Below are positions 8,775-16,978 of a stretch of DNA of 64,000 nt, piece by piece. Each line of letters begins with the position of its first letter. Position 1 is the first letter of the stretch. Position numbers and translations under genes: made by a program. This DNA is from Candidatus Poseidoniales archaeon. GTDB lineage: Archaea > Thermoplasmatota > Poseidoniia > Poseidoniales > Thalassarchaeaceae. The notes under the pieces are model-generated. The model did no database searches. It was not told the origin of the DNA and saw nothing but the letters and a program-made list of their open reading frames with translations. The stretch spans positions 101,544-165,543 of the forward strand of contig DUAE01000001.1 of NCBI GenBank assembly GCA_012960975.1, written 5' to 3'.

Positions 8775-9911
8775 TCAGGAATGCCGCGCTTCGAAGCCAT
8801 GCATGAATTCAACCAATGCCTCTACTGATTCGATAGGACAGCCATTGTACATGCTAGCCCTAATCCCACCTACTGAGCGATGACCTTTCAGGCCACCAAG
8901 ACCTGCTGCTGCAGATTCAGTAAGGAATACTGATTCCAATGCCTCATTCGCACATCGCCAAGTCACATTCATCACCGAGCGGGATTCATTATTTGCGTGT
9001 GGTACCCAAAAATTGGTTCGGTCGATTTCGCCATACAAAAGAGCAGATTTAGCCCGATTACGTGCAATTGAACCCTCGAGACCGCCATTCTCTTCAAGCC
9101 ATTTGAAGACGCAATCGAGAACGAATATTCCGAAAGTGTTTGGAGTGTTGAACAGTGACCCCTTCGAAGCATGAACTGAGTAATCGAGCATAGTAGGAAT
9201 TTCGTTCAAGTTAGAGTTTACCTGTGCCCGAGCCAGAGCCCAAGGCGAGAGAATCACCAGCGTAACACCCGAGGGCCCGAGGTTCTTTTGAGCCCCCGCA
9301 TAGATCAGATCGTGAGCCGAAACATCGAGCTGAACTCCCGCGATATCAGAGGATGCATCGAGTATCAGTGGCTTTCCGCTCGAGTCGGGAAGATGGTGAA
9401 ATTGTGTTCCCATCAGCGTGTTATTCGATGTGTAATGCATGTAGACTGCGTTCTCGCGAATGGTATAATCTCCGTCGTTTGGAACAGATCGGAAACCGTT
9501 CTCAGAATCATCCCATTGCGCCGCTGCTCCACCAATGCGCTTCGCCTCCTTCAATGCCTTTTGCGACCAACCTCCCGTGACGAGAAAATCCGCTGCCTCC
9601 CCCGGGGCTAACAGGTTTAGAGCGCTCATGTAGAATTGCAGCGAAGCGCCGCCTTGAAGAAATAGAATCGTATAATCTTCTGGAACTGACAGCACTCTTC
9701 GGATTCGCTCCATGGCGCTGTCGACAACCGCTTGGAATGTGGGGCTTCGGTGGCTAATCTCGCACAGTCCGAAGCCACTACCGTGTAAGTTTGGTAATGC
9801 TGCTTGAACTTCTTCGACGACCGAGAGTGGTAGAACTGCTGGGCCAGCACCGAAGTTGTGTATGCGTGAGTGGCTCACACTCTTAGGGCGTGTGTTAGGG
9901 TCTTTCAGCAC
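8775..9911 (-). CDS. serC: Phosphoserine aminotransferase
   Basis: 378 residues, PLP-dependent class V aminotransferase. SerC hallmarks are HNFGAGPAVLPLSVV at the N-terminus, FLQGGASLQFYMSALNLL, the PLP lysine in LIYAGAQKNLGPSGVTLVI, and VGGIRASMYNGCP at the C-terminus. It converts 3-phosphohydroxypyruvate and glutamate to phosphoserine. The start is a GTG at 9911; another GTG at 9878 lies closer to the conserved HNFGAGPA. A SerK-like serine kinase and a SerB-like HAD phosphatase occur elsewhere in the window. It is divergent from pdxT. Confidence 0.93.
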   Translation of the reverse strand: MLKDPNTRPKSVSHSRIHNFGAGPAVLPLSVVEEVQAALPNLHGSGFGLCEISHRSPTFQAVVDSAMERIRRVLSVPEDYTILFLQGGASLQFYMSALNLLAPGEAADFLVTGGWSQKALKEAKRIGGAAAQWDDSENGFRSVPNDGDYTIRENAVYMHYTSNNTLMGTQFHHLPDSSGKPLILDASSDIAGVQLDVSAHDLIYAGAQKNLGPSGVTLVILSPWALARAQVNSNLNEIPTMLDYSVHASKGSLFNTPNTFGIFVLDCVFKWLEENGGLEGSIARNRAKSALLYGEIDRTNFWVPHANNESRSVMNVTWRCANEALESVFLTESAAAGLGGLKGHRSVGGIRASMYNGCPIESVEALVEFMHGFEARHS

Positions 9912-9961
9912 TTCTGCGAAGCAAGGGTTGGATTGAAGCCGGATGCTTCTGCCGACAAGTC

Positions 9962-10564
9962 GTGATTCGCATTGGATTAGTCATGCTACAAGGCGCGCGC
10001 CATGTCCACATGGCGGCACTAAATGCAGCAGCAGAATCGTCAGGTATCAATATCGAAATCCACGAGTTGCGCAAGGCAGCGGACCTTTCACAGGCTAAAC
10101 CGGATGCACTCGTGTTTCCTGGTGGTGAATCTACGACGATGCGACTGACTGGCAACGATGCTGCATCCAGACTTTTGCCAGCAATTTTCGATTGGATTCG
10201 CACCGACCCTACCCGCCCGGTCCTCGGGACCTGCGCGGGTGCAATTCTGCTGTGTGATCCTCGTGACGGCGGCGAGCCGTTAATCGCCGCCGAAATCGAC
10301 CGAAACGCCTTCGGAAGTCAGGTCGATTCATTCCAGAGCGCGCTCAAATCAAGCCTGCTTGCCCGCGACTTCCCAGGCGTCTTCATCCGCGCGCCGCGAT
10401 TCACAAATGTGGGCGATTCGTCAGAGGTCGTAGCTACCCTTGGTGAAGAGGTTGTAGGGGTGCGTTTTGGTAATCGTCTGGCTCTTACTTTCCATCCCGA
10501 ATTATCAAATGATAATGGATTCCATCAATGGTTATTAGAGACTACAAAAGAGGTAACTGCATGA
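9962..10564 (+). CDS. pdxT: Pyridoxal 5'-phosphate synthase glutaminase subunit PdxT
   Basis: 200 residues of the class I glutamine amidotransferase family. The nucleophile is C91 in GTCAGAILL, and the H178/E180 pair sits in LTFHPEL. The PdxT-specific FPGGESTTMR motif is near residue 52. PdxT makes ammonia from glutamine for PdxS in the DXP-independent vitamin B6 pathway. PdxS is not in this window. The start is GTG at 9962. Its TGA overlaps the ATG of the following radical SAM gene as ATGA, indicating translational coupling. An odd gene neighbour for PdxT, which usually pairs with pdxS. Confidence 0.93.
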   Translation: MIRIGLVMLQGARHVHMAALNAAAESSGINIEIHELRKAADLSQAKPDALVFPGGESTTMRLTGNDAASRLLPAIFDWIRTDPTRPVLGTCAGAILLCDPRDGGEPLIAAEIDRNAFGSQVDSFQSALKSSLLARDFPGVFIRAPRFTNVGDSSEVVATLGEEVVGVRFGNRLALTFHPELSNDNGFHQWLLETTKEVTA

Positions 10565-11718
10565 CGTTTCAAGTGCGTTTACCGAACATTCCTGAGTTAG
10601 CCGAGGCGGCAGATGTTAGTGATACCGAGGGTTGTATTCAATGCCAGATGGGTAGCAAGTTGGTGCTCTTCATCACCGGCCATTGTCATTGGATGTGCGA
10701 CTATTGTCCACTCTCCGAAAATCGCCGTGAAATTGACTTCATGTATGCAAACGAGCGCCGTATAGAAATTGGCGATTGGGGAGCTGTGATAGAAGAGGGG
10801 CGAGCCATGAACGCAACCGGTGCTGGAATTACTGGAGGTGATCCAGTTATGGCTCGAGAAAGGGTTCTGGAGGCTTGTCGGGTGCTCAAAGCGGAGTTTG
10901 GAAATGACTTCCATCTTCACATGTACACGAGTATTCCGTTCAAGACTGAATGGGCTGCAGAGTTTGCAGAGGCGGGCTTAGATGAGATTCGCTTCCATTT
11001 TTTGGATCTTAAGGCTGAGAAATACCGTGAAATAATGGCTGCGTGCGTCGAATCAGGGATGTTAACCGGCGTTGAGATTCCGGTTGAGCCTGACAAGGCG
11101 GATAAGCTGATGGAATTACTTGAGACGATGCGCGGGATGGCTGTGCAATTCCTCAATTTGAATGAGTTGGAGATTACCGTTGGCAACCACGACAATATGG
11201 AGGTTCGTGGATTCAATTTGTCGACTGAAATCACTGCTGGGGCTGCTGGTTCGTCTGAGTTATCGATTCGTATGCGCGACCGTGTTATGGCTGCAGCTAT
11301 CGGTGCACCTGATCCTGAAGACGGCAAGATCCGAGAACCATATCTTTACCATCTGAAGTTCTGCACTGCCACATACAAGGACAGTGGGCAATTACGAAGG
11401 AGGTTTTTGCGACGTGGCGAAAATACTATCTCGCCTCATGAGATACTCACTGAGGATGGCACGCTGGTGTTCGGGGCCATCGATTGTCTTCCTGAAGATG
11501 CCGAAGGCTGGTTGGATGAGATTCACGAACAAACAAGTCTACCTCGTCGATTCATGTTCTGGGACGAAGACAATGGCCGCATCGAGTTGCCTCTGGTAAT
11601 GGCTGAGGAATTGTCTGAAGTAATCGATGCACCTATCGCTTTAGTCGAGGTCCACCCTACACACGAGCGAATGGAGATGACTGTCGTCTACCTCAACGTC
11701 GCCAACGGCGAAAATTAG
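10561..11718 (+). CDS. Radical SAM protein, COG2108-like (related to pyruvate formate-lyase activating enzymes)
   Basis: 385 residues from ATG 10561, coupled to pdxT by a 4-base overlap. The radical SAM cluster motif is CHWMCDYC (CxxxCxxC) near residue 40, preceded by another cysteine pair (GCIQCQMG) that could bind a further metal. GITGGDPVM is the glycine-rich SAM-binding motif. The overall pattern resembles the archaeal COG2108 family, whose reaction is unknown. A HLKFCTATYKDSGQLRRR stretch near residue 265 adds one more cysteine. Ends with TAG. Function in vitamin B6 metabolism is only suggested by the coupling. Confidence 0.8.
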   Translation: MTFQVRLPNIPELAEAADVSDTEGCIQCQMGSKLVLFITGHCHWMCDYCPLSENRREIDFMYANERRIEIGDWGAVIEEGRAMNATGAGITGGDPVMARERVLEACRVLKAEFGNDFHLHMYTSIPFKTEWAAEFAEAGLDEIRFHFLDLKAEKYREIMAACVESGMLTGVEIPVEPDKADKLMELLETMRGMAVQFLNLNELEITVGNHDNMEVRGFNLSTEITAGAAGSSELSIRMRDRVMAAAIGAPDPEDGKIREPYLYHLKFCTATYKDSGQLRRRFLRRGENTISPHEILTEDGTLVFGAIDCLPEDAEGWLDEIHEQTSLPRRFMFWDEDNGRIELPLVMAEELSEVIDAPIALVEVHPTHERMEMTVVYLNVANGEN

Positions 11719-11733
11719 TCTGAATGAATTTTC

Positions 11734-12135
11734 TCATTCTGCCATGTTCGTAGGAACATCACCATACTGGTTAGCGTGAGGTTGGCCAGCGTCTACTATG
11801 AACCACATGATGAACAAGACGAAATTGACTAGTGGAATAACAAAAAGGAGTATCATCCAACCACTCTTTCCAATATCGTGCAAGCGGCGTATGCAGGCTG
11901 TGAAACCTGCTGGAATAAATGCTAGAGTCAAAAGCGAGATTCCAACTCCACCGAGCAGGCCATCGATAACTCCTAGACCTACTGCTGCGAGGATGCTAGA
12001 GAGGTAAAAGAACCAAAATTCTGAGCGAGAAGCTCGTCCAGAAATTGTAATAGATTTCTTGAAGCAAGTCTTTACTGCATCCATAAATTGCATCGTATTG
12101 GCTGAGCGTCCTGTGATTTCGGGTTGTTCCATCAT
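11734..12135 (-). CDS. DUF805 family small membrane protein
   Basis: 133 residues with three hydrophobic segments. Typical DUF805 signatures are GRASRSEFWFFYL near residue 37 and IRRLHDIGKSGWMILLFVIPLVNF toward the C-terminus. The family is widespread in bacteria (YhaH-like) and has no assigned function. It converges with the radical SAM gene, 15 bases apart. No partner gene is adjacent on the same strand, so it is probably monocistronic. Confidence 0.88.
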   Translation of the reverse strand: MMEQPEITGRSANTMQFMDAVKTCFKKSITISGRASRSEFWFFYLSSILAAVGLGVIDGLLGGVGISLLTLAFIPAGFTACIRRLHDIGKSGWMILLFVIPLVNFVLFIMWFIVDAGQPHANQYGDVPTNMAE

Positions 12136-12257
12136 CCTTTTTGGCTACTCGCCATTAGTAATTAAGTTTGAGGCGGCATTGGATTATTCAATTAGAGAAT
12201 GAATAAATCCGTAGCCTTTCCGTCGAGTTAATCAACCCTGAACATCAGTCCTCTGAC

Positions 12258-14102
12258 ATGCCTGTGCGCCGAGCCGATGCGTCCTCCTTCGGGGTGAATC
12301 CATATCGTCGGCTTTCAGCATCTCAAGTCATCACTTGGCAAACCTGTCCCCGCCTTTGGTACTACACTTATGTTCCAAAACTGAAGGGGCCTCTTCCCCC
12401 TCAAATTTTGCGAGGAAATGCTGTAGAAGAGTGTGTTTCTCGCGTTATTCGCGAATCCCCTGTTTATATCGATGCGGCGGCTGGAAATCGTCTTCCTTCG
12501 CCGCTTAATTCTGAGGGAGCAGTCGATTGGGATTCAGATGAAGGTTGGGCCGGTCCGGGTTTGATTGCGCGTCAGCGCGAATTTTGGCCACAAAATCGTG
12601 CGGATTTTGAAGAGTGGGCACTGGCACGAACTAATGCCCACTTCGATCGCTGTTGGGAATCGGCGATTCAGGATTGGAAATCAAGTGTGAATCGCATTGG
12701 TTCGGCAGATGATATCGACCCAGCTGAAGGTCGAGCGATGATTGCTGCCGGTCTGAAATTACACCTCGACCAAGTCGAGGCTTGCCTAAATGCAGGTGGT
12801 GGCCCGGGATTGGAAGATTGGCGTAGCGGCAAAGGTCGTGAGGAATTTCCAGCTCCCGATGGATTTCCGCGAGATTGGGATGAGGTGCATCCTGGAGCGG
12901 AAACATCGGGTGATGCGATGACTTGGGTAGAGGCATGGGAGGTTGCGCGACCGTGGTTCGTTGACCCGGATGGCGCGAGTTTTACTGAGACCACTTGTCA
13001 TCCACAAGCTTGGTTCCAGGGCGAGTATGATTTGGTCTATCGATGGACTGGGAAAATTCGAATTATTGATTTGAAAGCATCTGTTGGAAAAGGAGATCGT
13101 TCAGGAACTTATCTCGAGCAATTGCGACTATATTCATGGATATGGTGGGAGACTCATGGTCGGGTAGATGAGGTTGAGTCACTCGAAATATGGTATCTTG
13201 GACCTGGCACAATCAAGGATGTTCCTCGACCGAGTAAAGCCGAGATGGAAGCATACGATATCGAGTTGAAAGAACTCTACGATTTGTTGCATGCTTCGGT
13301 TCCATCTATTGATGATTGTCCAACAAAACCTGCTCCGCTCCGCTACTTCGATGTGGGTGGAAAACCCTCTAACCCTCCTGTTTCTTCAGATCCTCTGGCT
13401 CGGTGTAATCGCTGTGATTTGCGAGGAATTTGTCCTAATGTGGAACATGATATGGCATTACCGAGCGAGACTCGTTTGGAAAAGTTCGGCCATGGCTGGC
13501 CGATTACTCCGATGGGTGAAATCAAAACTCGGCACACGGTGATTGGTGAAGTTCGTGAATTGCGTGGGCCGACGCTCGCTGATGATGGCTCAATTGATTT
13601 AGAATTCAGATTGGTCGATGGTTATGAGCGAGCGAAGGTCAAGCCATATCGATATGGTGGACCGAGCAATGTTACGCGCACTATACAAAATGACTCGCGA
13701 GTGAAAATTGAAAATGCATTGGCTTCGATTTGGCGTAGTGAATTGAATATCGAATTAGATAGAGAGGCGATAGTCAGTATAGCAGGCGAAGATGAAGAAG
13801 CTGCTATGATTGAGGTTGAGACTAGAGTCAATGTAATTGGCCGAATTTGGTCGATAAACGCTTTTCCTAATGGAAAAGGGGTTTCTCGCTGGGCGATAAC
13901 GATGGTTGATTCCAGTGGCTCGGCTGGAGTCGTTGCATTCAAGCAATTCATTCCAATTATTGCCGCCGGTCTTTCGCGTGGAGATATGATTGCGATTTTG
14001 AATGGTGAGATCGGTGAGTTCAACGGTCAAAAACAGGTGAGAATTGGCCCGGGTGGGCGAGTTGTTTTGTTGAAACCAGCTGAAGATTTACCTGATTTTT
14101 GA
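12258..14102 (+). CDS. PD-(D/E)XK nuclease of Cas4/Dna2 type with Fe-S cysteines and a C-terminal OB-fold
   Basis: 614 residues. The N-terminal ~400 are a RecB-family nuclease: RRLSASQVITWQTCPRLWYY supplies the first cluster cysteine, GEYDLV and IIDLKAS are the catalytic acidic and lysine motifs, QLRLYSWIWW is the conserved QxxxY region, and ARCNRCDLRGICPN supplies three more cysteines, the arrangement seen in Cas4, AddB and Dna2. The C-terminal part (from about residue 515, VNVIGRIWSINAF) looks like an OB fold of RPA type. There is no helicase domain and no Walker motif, and no CRISPR array nearby, so a DNA repair or replication nuclease is more likely than a Cas protein. Confidence 0.8.
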   Translation: MPVRRADASSFGVNPYRRLSASQVITWQTCPRLWYYTYVPKLKGPLPPQILRGNAVEECVSRVIRESPVYIDAAAGNRLPSPLNSEGAVDWDSDEGWAGPGLIARQREFWPQNRADFEEWALARTNAHFDRCWESAIQDWKSSVNRIGSADDIDPAEGRAMIAAGLKLHLDQVEACLNAGGGPGLEDWRSGKGREEFPAPDGFPRDWDEVHPGAETSGDAMTWVEAWEVARPWFVDPDGASFTETTCHPQAWFQGEYDLVYRWTGKIRIIDLKASVGKGDRSGTYLEQLRLYSWIWWETHGRVDEVESLEIWYLGPGTIKDVPRPSKAEMEAYDIELKELYDLLHASVPSIDDCPTKPAPLRYFDVGGKPSNPPVSSDPLARCNRCDLRGICPNVEHDMALPSETRLEKFGHGWPITPMGEIKTRHTVIGEVRELRGPTLADDGSIDLEFRLVDGYERAKVKPYRYGGPSNVTRTIQNDSRVKIENALASIWRSELNIELDREAIVSIAGEDEEAAMIEVETRVNVIGRIWSINAFPNGKGVSRWAITMVDSSGSAGVVAFKQFIPIIAAGLSRGDMIAILNGEIGEFNGQKQVRIGPGGRVVLLKPAEDLPDF

Positions 14103-14109
14103 GTGGACA

Positions 14110-14310
14110 TCATCCGCCACTAGAAACTACGACGAGTTCAAGGCGGATATCTTCACTAATTTCTGATGTATGAGGTACGATTGAATCGCCGAAAACTGCA
14201 AGAACTGTCGAAGAAGGAATTTCGAGTTGTTTGAGAACTTCTCTGATTGTAATCGGCTCGTCACTCTCGACTACGAGCAACTCATCACCATGCTCTACCT
14301 CGATTCGCAT
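14110..14310 (-). CDS. ThiS/MoaD-like beta-grasp sulfur carrier or SAMP-like modifier
   Basis: 66 residues from ATG 14310. The protein starts MRIEVEHGDELLVVESDEP and ends LELVVVSSGG followed directly by the stop, so it has the free C-terminal diglycine needed for thiocarboxylate formation or conjugation. The size and beta-strand rhythm fit the ThiS/MoaD/Urm1 fold. The frame stays open to 14451, but that extension is the reverse complement of the tRNA-Ser gene and is not real. In archaea such proteins serve tRNA thiolation, molybdopterin, or SAMPylation. A second GG-tailed protein (MoaD) occurs at 43.6 kb. Confidence 0.75.
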   Translation of the reverse strand: MRIEVEHGDELLVVESDEPITIREVLKQLEIPSSTVLAVFGDSIVPHTSEISEDIRLELVVVSSGG

Positions 14311-14364
14311 GGTCACGGGGTGGCGAGTCAGGCTTATGACCGAATCGCAGGTGGGCGGCACACT

Positions 14365-14450
14365 GCCGAGATCGCATAGCCCGGTATTGCGGTAGATTCG
14401 AAATCTACTGTCCATTGGACGCGGGGGTTCAAATCCCTCTCTCGGCGCCA
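14365..14450 (+). tRNA. tRNA-Ser (CGA)
   Basis: 86-base type II tRNA. Acceptor GCCGAGA pairs with TCTCGGC at the 3' end, followed by discriminator G and an encoded CCA (14448-14450). The anticodon stem is GTAGA/TCTAC with loop TTCGAAA, giving anticodon CGA (serine, UCG). The long variable arm TGTCC-ATT-GGACG and T arm GGGGG-TTCAAAT-CCCTC are clear. The 5' half together with about 17 bases upstream is repeated in degraded form at 15131-15186. Confidence 0.96.
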
Positions 14451-14454
14451 TAAT

Positions 14455-15099
14455 TTACAAGGTAATTATCCACATTTTCATACCATCTAAGAAATACTGG
14501 ACAGCTGTAGTGACGATTAGTAGTCCCATTATACGAGTAAAGACTCTAGTACTGTTTTCTCCGATTGAATTTTTCATACTTGAGGCAATCCAAAACATGG
14601 ACATAGAGAAAGCCATTACAATGATAATCGCCAAGGCTACTGTTGCAATACCATTTGTAGTTCCCATGAGGATTACCAGTGTAATTGATCCTGGACCTGC
14701 TAACATTGGCATACCTAGAGGCACTAGACCAAAGTCAACAGGTTCATCCAAATCAATCTCTCCTCCTGTCGTGATAGATATCACTTTTCGAGAGGGTTTT
14801 TGCCCCTCCTTTAGCATGTTCATACCAACTATACCCAGCATCAGTCCTCCAGCAACACGTAGGCTGTACAACTCAACTCCGAGATGCTCCAGTAGCCCTT
14901 CTCCAGCCATTAAGAAAGTCAATAAAACAAAACTCGCAAAGATGCATGCTCGTGTGGCAATAGATTTCAACTCCTTTTTGTCTAAATCTTTTCCCAATGC
15001 TAAGAATATAGCTATCGATGCTGGCGGATCAACTATCACGATGAGGGGGGCGAGAACAAGGGAGAATGCAAACAAATCCATGGGCGGGCGCGATTGCAT
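14455..15099 (-). CDS. MarC family integral membrane protein
   Basis: 214 residues with six hydrophobic segments. MarC/UPF0056 features are LAPLIVIVDPPASIAIFLAL near the N-terminus, GLMLGIVGMNMLKEGQ in the middle, and VPLGMPMLAGPGSITLVILM. The family is widespread in bacteria and archaea; some members are linked to amino-acid export, but the transported compound is unknown. ATG 15099 is used; ATG 15081 is also possible. The gene sits exactly between an intact tRNA-Ser and a broken copy of its 5' half, which suggests that the segment arrived by insertion or by a tRNA-associated duplication. Confidence 0.88.
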   Translation of the reverse strand: MQSRPPMDLFAFSLVLAPLIVIVDPPASIAIFLALGKDLDKKELKSIATRACIFASFVLLTFLMAGEGLLEHLGVELYSLRVAGGLMLGIVGMNMLKEGQKPSRKVISITTGGEIDLDEPVDFGLVPLGMPMLAGPGSITLVILMGTTNGIATVALAIIIVMAFSMSMFWIASSMKNSIGENSTRVFTRIMGLLIVTTAVQYFLDGMKMWIITL

Positions 15100-15130
15100 A
15101 ACCTATTTGAATATGACAGGATGAATCATT

Positions 15131-15186
15131 CAGGTTGGTGGCACGATGCCTAATCACATAACCCGGTGTTGCGGTAGATTCGAAAT
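15131..15186 (+). pseudogene. Degraded partial copy of tRNA-Ser 5' half with its upstream flank
   Basis: Aligns with 14348-14404. The shared part starts with CAGGT about 17 bases before the tRNA and continues through the D arm (CATAACCCGGTGTTGCGG versus CATAGCCCGGTATTGCGG) into the anticodon stem and loop, GGTAGATTCGAAAT. Similarity stops abruptly after the anticodon loop, where unrelated sequence of the pepE-like 3' region begins. There is no 3' half and the acceptor strand is mutated, so it cannot fold as a tRNA. Confidence 0.8.
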
Positions 15187-15196
15187 ATTTCTGCTA

Positions 15197-15925
15197 TTAC
15201 AGTATAGTAAGTTCATCTGAAAGAATTACTCCAGGATTTACCGTGAATACCTCTTCTCCTTTACGAATGATTGCGGCTTTATTTCCGAGAAGTTCATGGC
15301 GCCCGTTTTCACAGCGCAAAAAACTGCCTTCATAGAGCCCAATCACAGGCAAATCATGAGTTTCGTGATACTCACTAATTCTCCTTGCTCTAGTTTCTCC
15401 GAAGTGTTTCTCAAAATCTCCTTCTTCGCTTTCGCGGAACCAAATTCCCCCTGGGTGGTAATGTGGATTGATTTGGAAGGGTATGATATTGAATGTTTCA
15501 AACGATGGAACCAGGGTGATGGGCATATCGTTCGTCGTTTGCATAGTTGGGCAGGCGGCATTTGAGCCAGCGCTCACACCTGCATATGGTATTCCTCTCT
15601 CCAATATTGCTTCACGAATTGGCTCAATCAATCCGCGTTCATGTAATTCTCGGACGAGTAGCCATGTATTTCCACCACCAACGTAGATTCCATCCATAGA
15701 TTCGATGGCGGTGAGATGATCATCAAATTCATGTAATCCAATTAATTCGTAATCTGAATCACCGGCATATTCCCGCATTCGATTAGTGTATCCATCATGG
15801 TCATGGCCAGCAAATGGTACGAAAACAACCCTCTTACATCCAGAAAAATGTTCAGCCATCAGTGCTCTGTACATCGTTCTTCGTTCTTGTGTACCGATTC
15901 CACCACTGCCGAGGAGTGCTTTCAT
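15197..15925 (-). CDS. Dipeptidase E-like peptidase (S51 family)
   Basis: 242 residues, close to the usual length of PepE-type peptidases. Visible S51 marks are the GSGGIG start, IYVGGGNTWLLVREL near residue 80, and the nucleophile motif GVSAGSNAACP near residue 115. PFQINPHYHPGG matches the conserved region with a catalytic-site histidine. Dipeptidase E cleaves Asp-X dipeptides; the related cyanophycinase family is the alternative. It ends 9 bases before the PAC2 gene on the same strand and is probably the last gene of the translation cluster transcript. Confidence 0.85.
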   Translation of the reverse strand: MKALLGSGGIGTQERRTMYRALMAEHFSGCKRVVFVPFAGHDHDGYTNRMREYAGDSDYELIGLHEFDDHLTAIESMDGIYVGGGNTWLLVRELHERGLIEPIREAILERGIPYAGVSAGSNAACPTMQTTNDMPITLVPSFETFNIIPFQINPHYHPGGIWFRESEEGDFEKHFGETRARRISEYHETHDLPVIGLYEGSFLRCENGRHELLGNKAAIIRKGEEVFTVNPGVILSDELTIL

Positions 15926-15934
15926 TCACTCGCC

Positions 15935-16696
15935 TCAAGCATAGAAATTTGATTCAGGAGCCGGCTCGATATTAGATAATGTATCCTCGATCGAGCCGCT
16001 TAATTCCATAGTGGCCAGCAATTTTTTTGCCGTCTCTTCAGTGGTATCTAAATCCAAATCAAGAGGTAAATCCAATCCAGCTTCAATCCAATTAGCCAAT
16101 CTATCTGCTGCTAATACATCCATGCTTGATCCGATTGTTTCCGCCACCAGTGCCACCGCTGGGACATCGTGCAGCGGTGAAAGTGAAATCAATAATCCGG
16201 CAAGTCCAATCATTCCAGATTCGGGCTGAGTTCTGCTGACAGAAATATCGTTTGCCTCAAAATTTTTCCGAACATTTTCATCGGCACAGATGACGTGAAC
16301 CCCACGATCTTCAGTGCCGGCGGCTAATCCTGCAAGAATTAGGACTTGAGGAGATTTTGAAACCTTTGCCAATTCGAGGATTGCATTAGCGACTTCGAAT
16401 TGGCCGGTGGCGGTCATCGGTTGCAAATCGCCACCGATAGTAATCACCGTGCACCCATCAGGAAGTAGAACTGAGTGAATTTCCAATCTAGGAGGTGCGA
16501 CCAAGCCCTCTTTTGAGAGTGTAGCATGTGGGGGGAAATCGGGGTGCAAAATCCATCCAATTGTTCTACTTGGGTGTTTTGTAACGAGTGCATCAACGAC
16601 TAATTTTCCGACGTTTCCAACGCCAGGGACTGCTTCTAAAATCGCTGTATGCGCTGGTAATTTATCGCCGATTAACCAATGTATTTGTGTTCTCAT
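15935..16696 (-). CDS. PAC2-family protein (archaeal proteasome-assembly-chaperone-like, COG2047)
   Basis: 253 residues. The N-terminus has the family pattern EAVPGVGNVGKLVVDALV, then TVITIGGDLQPMTATGQFEVANAILELA and LILAGLAAG. SGMIGLAGLLISLS and AVALVAETIGSSMDVLAA complete the PAC2 fold seen in archaeal COG2047 proteins. Eukaryotic PAC2 helps build the 20S proteasome; the archaeal role is proposed but not settled. It overlaps the nop10 stop by 4 bases, a classic archaeal gene order (aIF2alpha-nop10-PAC2). Confidence 0.9.
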   Translation of the reverse strand: MRTQIHWLIGDKLPAHTAILEAVPGVGNVGKLVVDALVTKHPSRTIGWILHPDFPPHATLSKEGLVAPPRLEIHSVLLPDGCTVITIGGDLQPMTATGQFEVANAILELAKVSKSPQVLILAGLAAGTEDRGVHVICADENVRKNFEANDISVSRTQPESGMIGLAGLLISLSPLHDVPAVALVAETIGSSMDVLAADRLANWIEAGLDLPLDLDLDTTEETAKKLLATMELSGSIEDTLSNIEPAPESNFYA

Positions 16697-16914
16697 TCCT
16701 CTTCATCCTCGAAAACTTTCCGAGGGGATGGTAATGCTTCAATCCATTCATCACTACCTGCGTTCACACGCTGTCTTCGCCGAGCACCTTGCGGGTCTTC
16801 CGGCGAGAATTTCAACGGTGCTGCTGCAGTAGTTCCAGCATCGCATTTTTTGCATGTTGCATCGAGTCCAAACTCTCCGCATTCGGTACACTTCTGTAGT
16901 TTTGTGCGAACCAT
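16693..16914 (-). CDS. nop10: Nop10, H/ACA ribonucleoprotein subunit
   Basis: 73 residues. A zinc ribbon CTECGEFGLDATCKKC (cysteines at about 9, 12, 21, 24) is followed by the Nop10 signature PLKFSPEDPQGARRRQRV. Archaeal Nop10 is usually about 60 residues; here a short acidic tail ending FEDEEE is added. It binds Cbf5 in the box H/ACA complex that makes guide-directed pseudouridines in rRNA. Its position between aIF2alpha and PAC2 is a conserved archaeal arrangement. Confidence 0.93.
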   Translation of the reverse strand: MVRTKLQKCTECGEFGLDATCKKCDAGTTAAAPLKFSPEDPQGARRRQRVNAGSDEWIEALPSPRKVFEDEEE

Positions 16915-16978
16915 TCCATCCCTCCTGACTTGCCTTGGTGTTTTAGGGTGTATGAAGTATTGTGTTTGTTGAAAGATA

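Noticed and set aside
10597-11327. Long antisense ORFs opposite the radical SAM gene
   Set aside because: They are shadows of a strongly conserved coding region and show no protein motif of their own.
12258-14102. Cas4 of a CRISPR-Cas system
   Set aside because: No cas1, cas2 or repeat-spacer array lies nearby, and the protein carries an OB fold absent from Cas4.
14311-14451. N-terminal extension of the small GG-tailed protein
   Set aside because: The extension is the reverse complement of the tRNA-Ser gene. ATG 14310 starts the real protein.
14365-15186. Integrated mobile element bounded by tRNA-Ser att sites
   Set aside because: The fragment is a 5' half lying downstream of the intact tRNA, the region holds only marC, and no integrase is present. 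It does not match a standard attL/attR pair.
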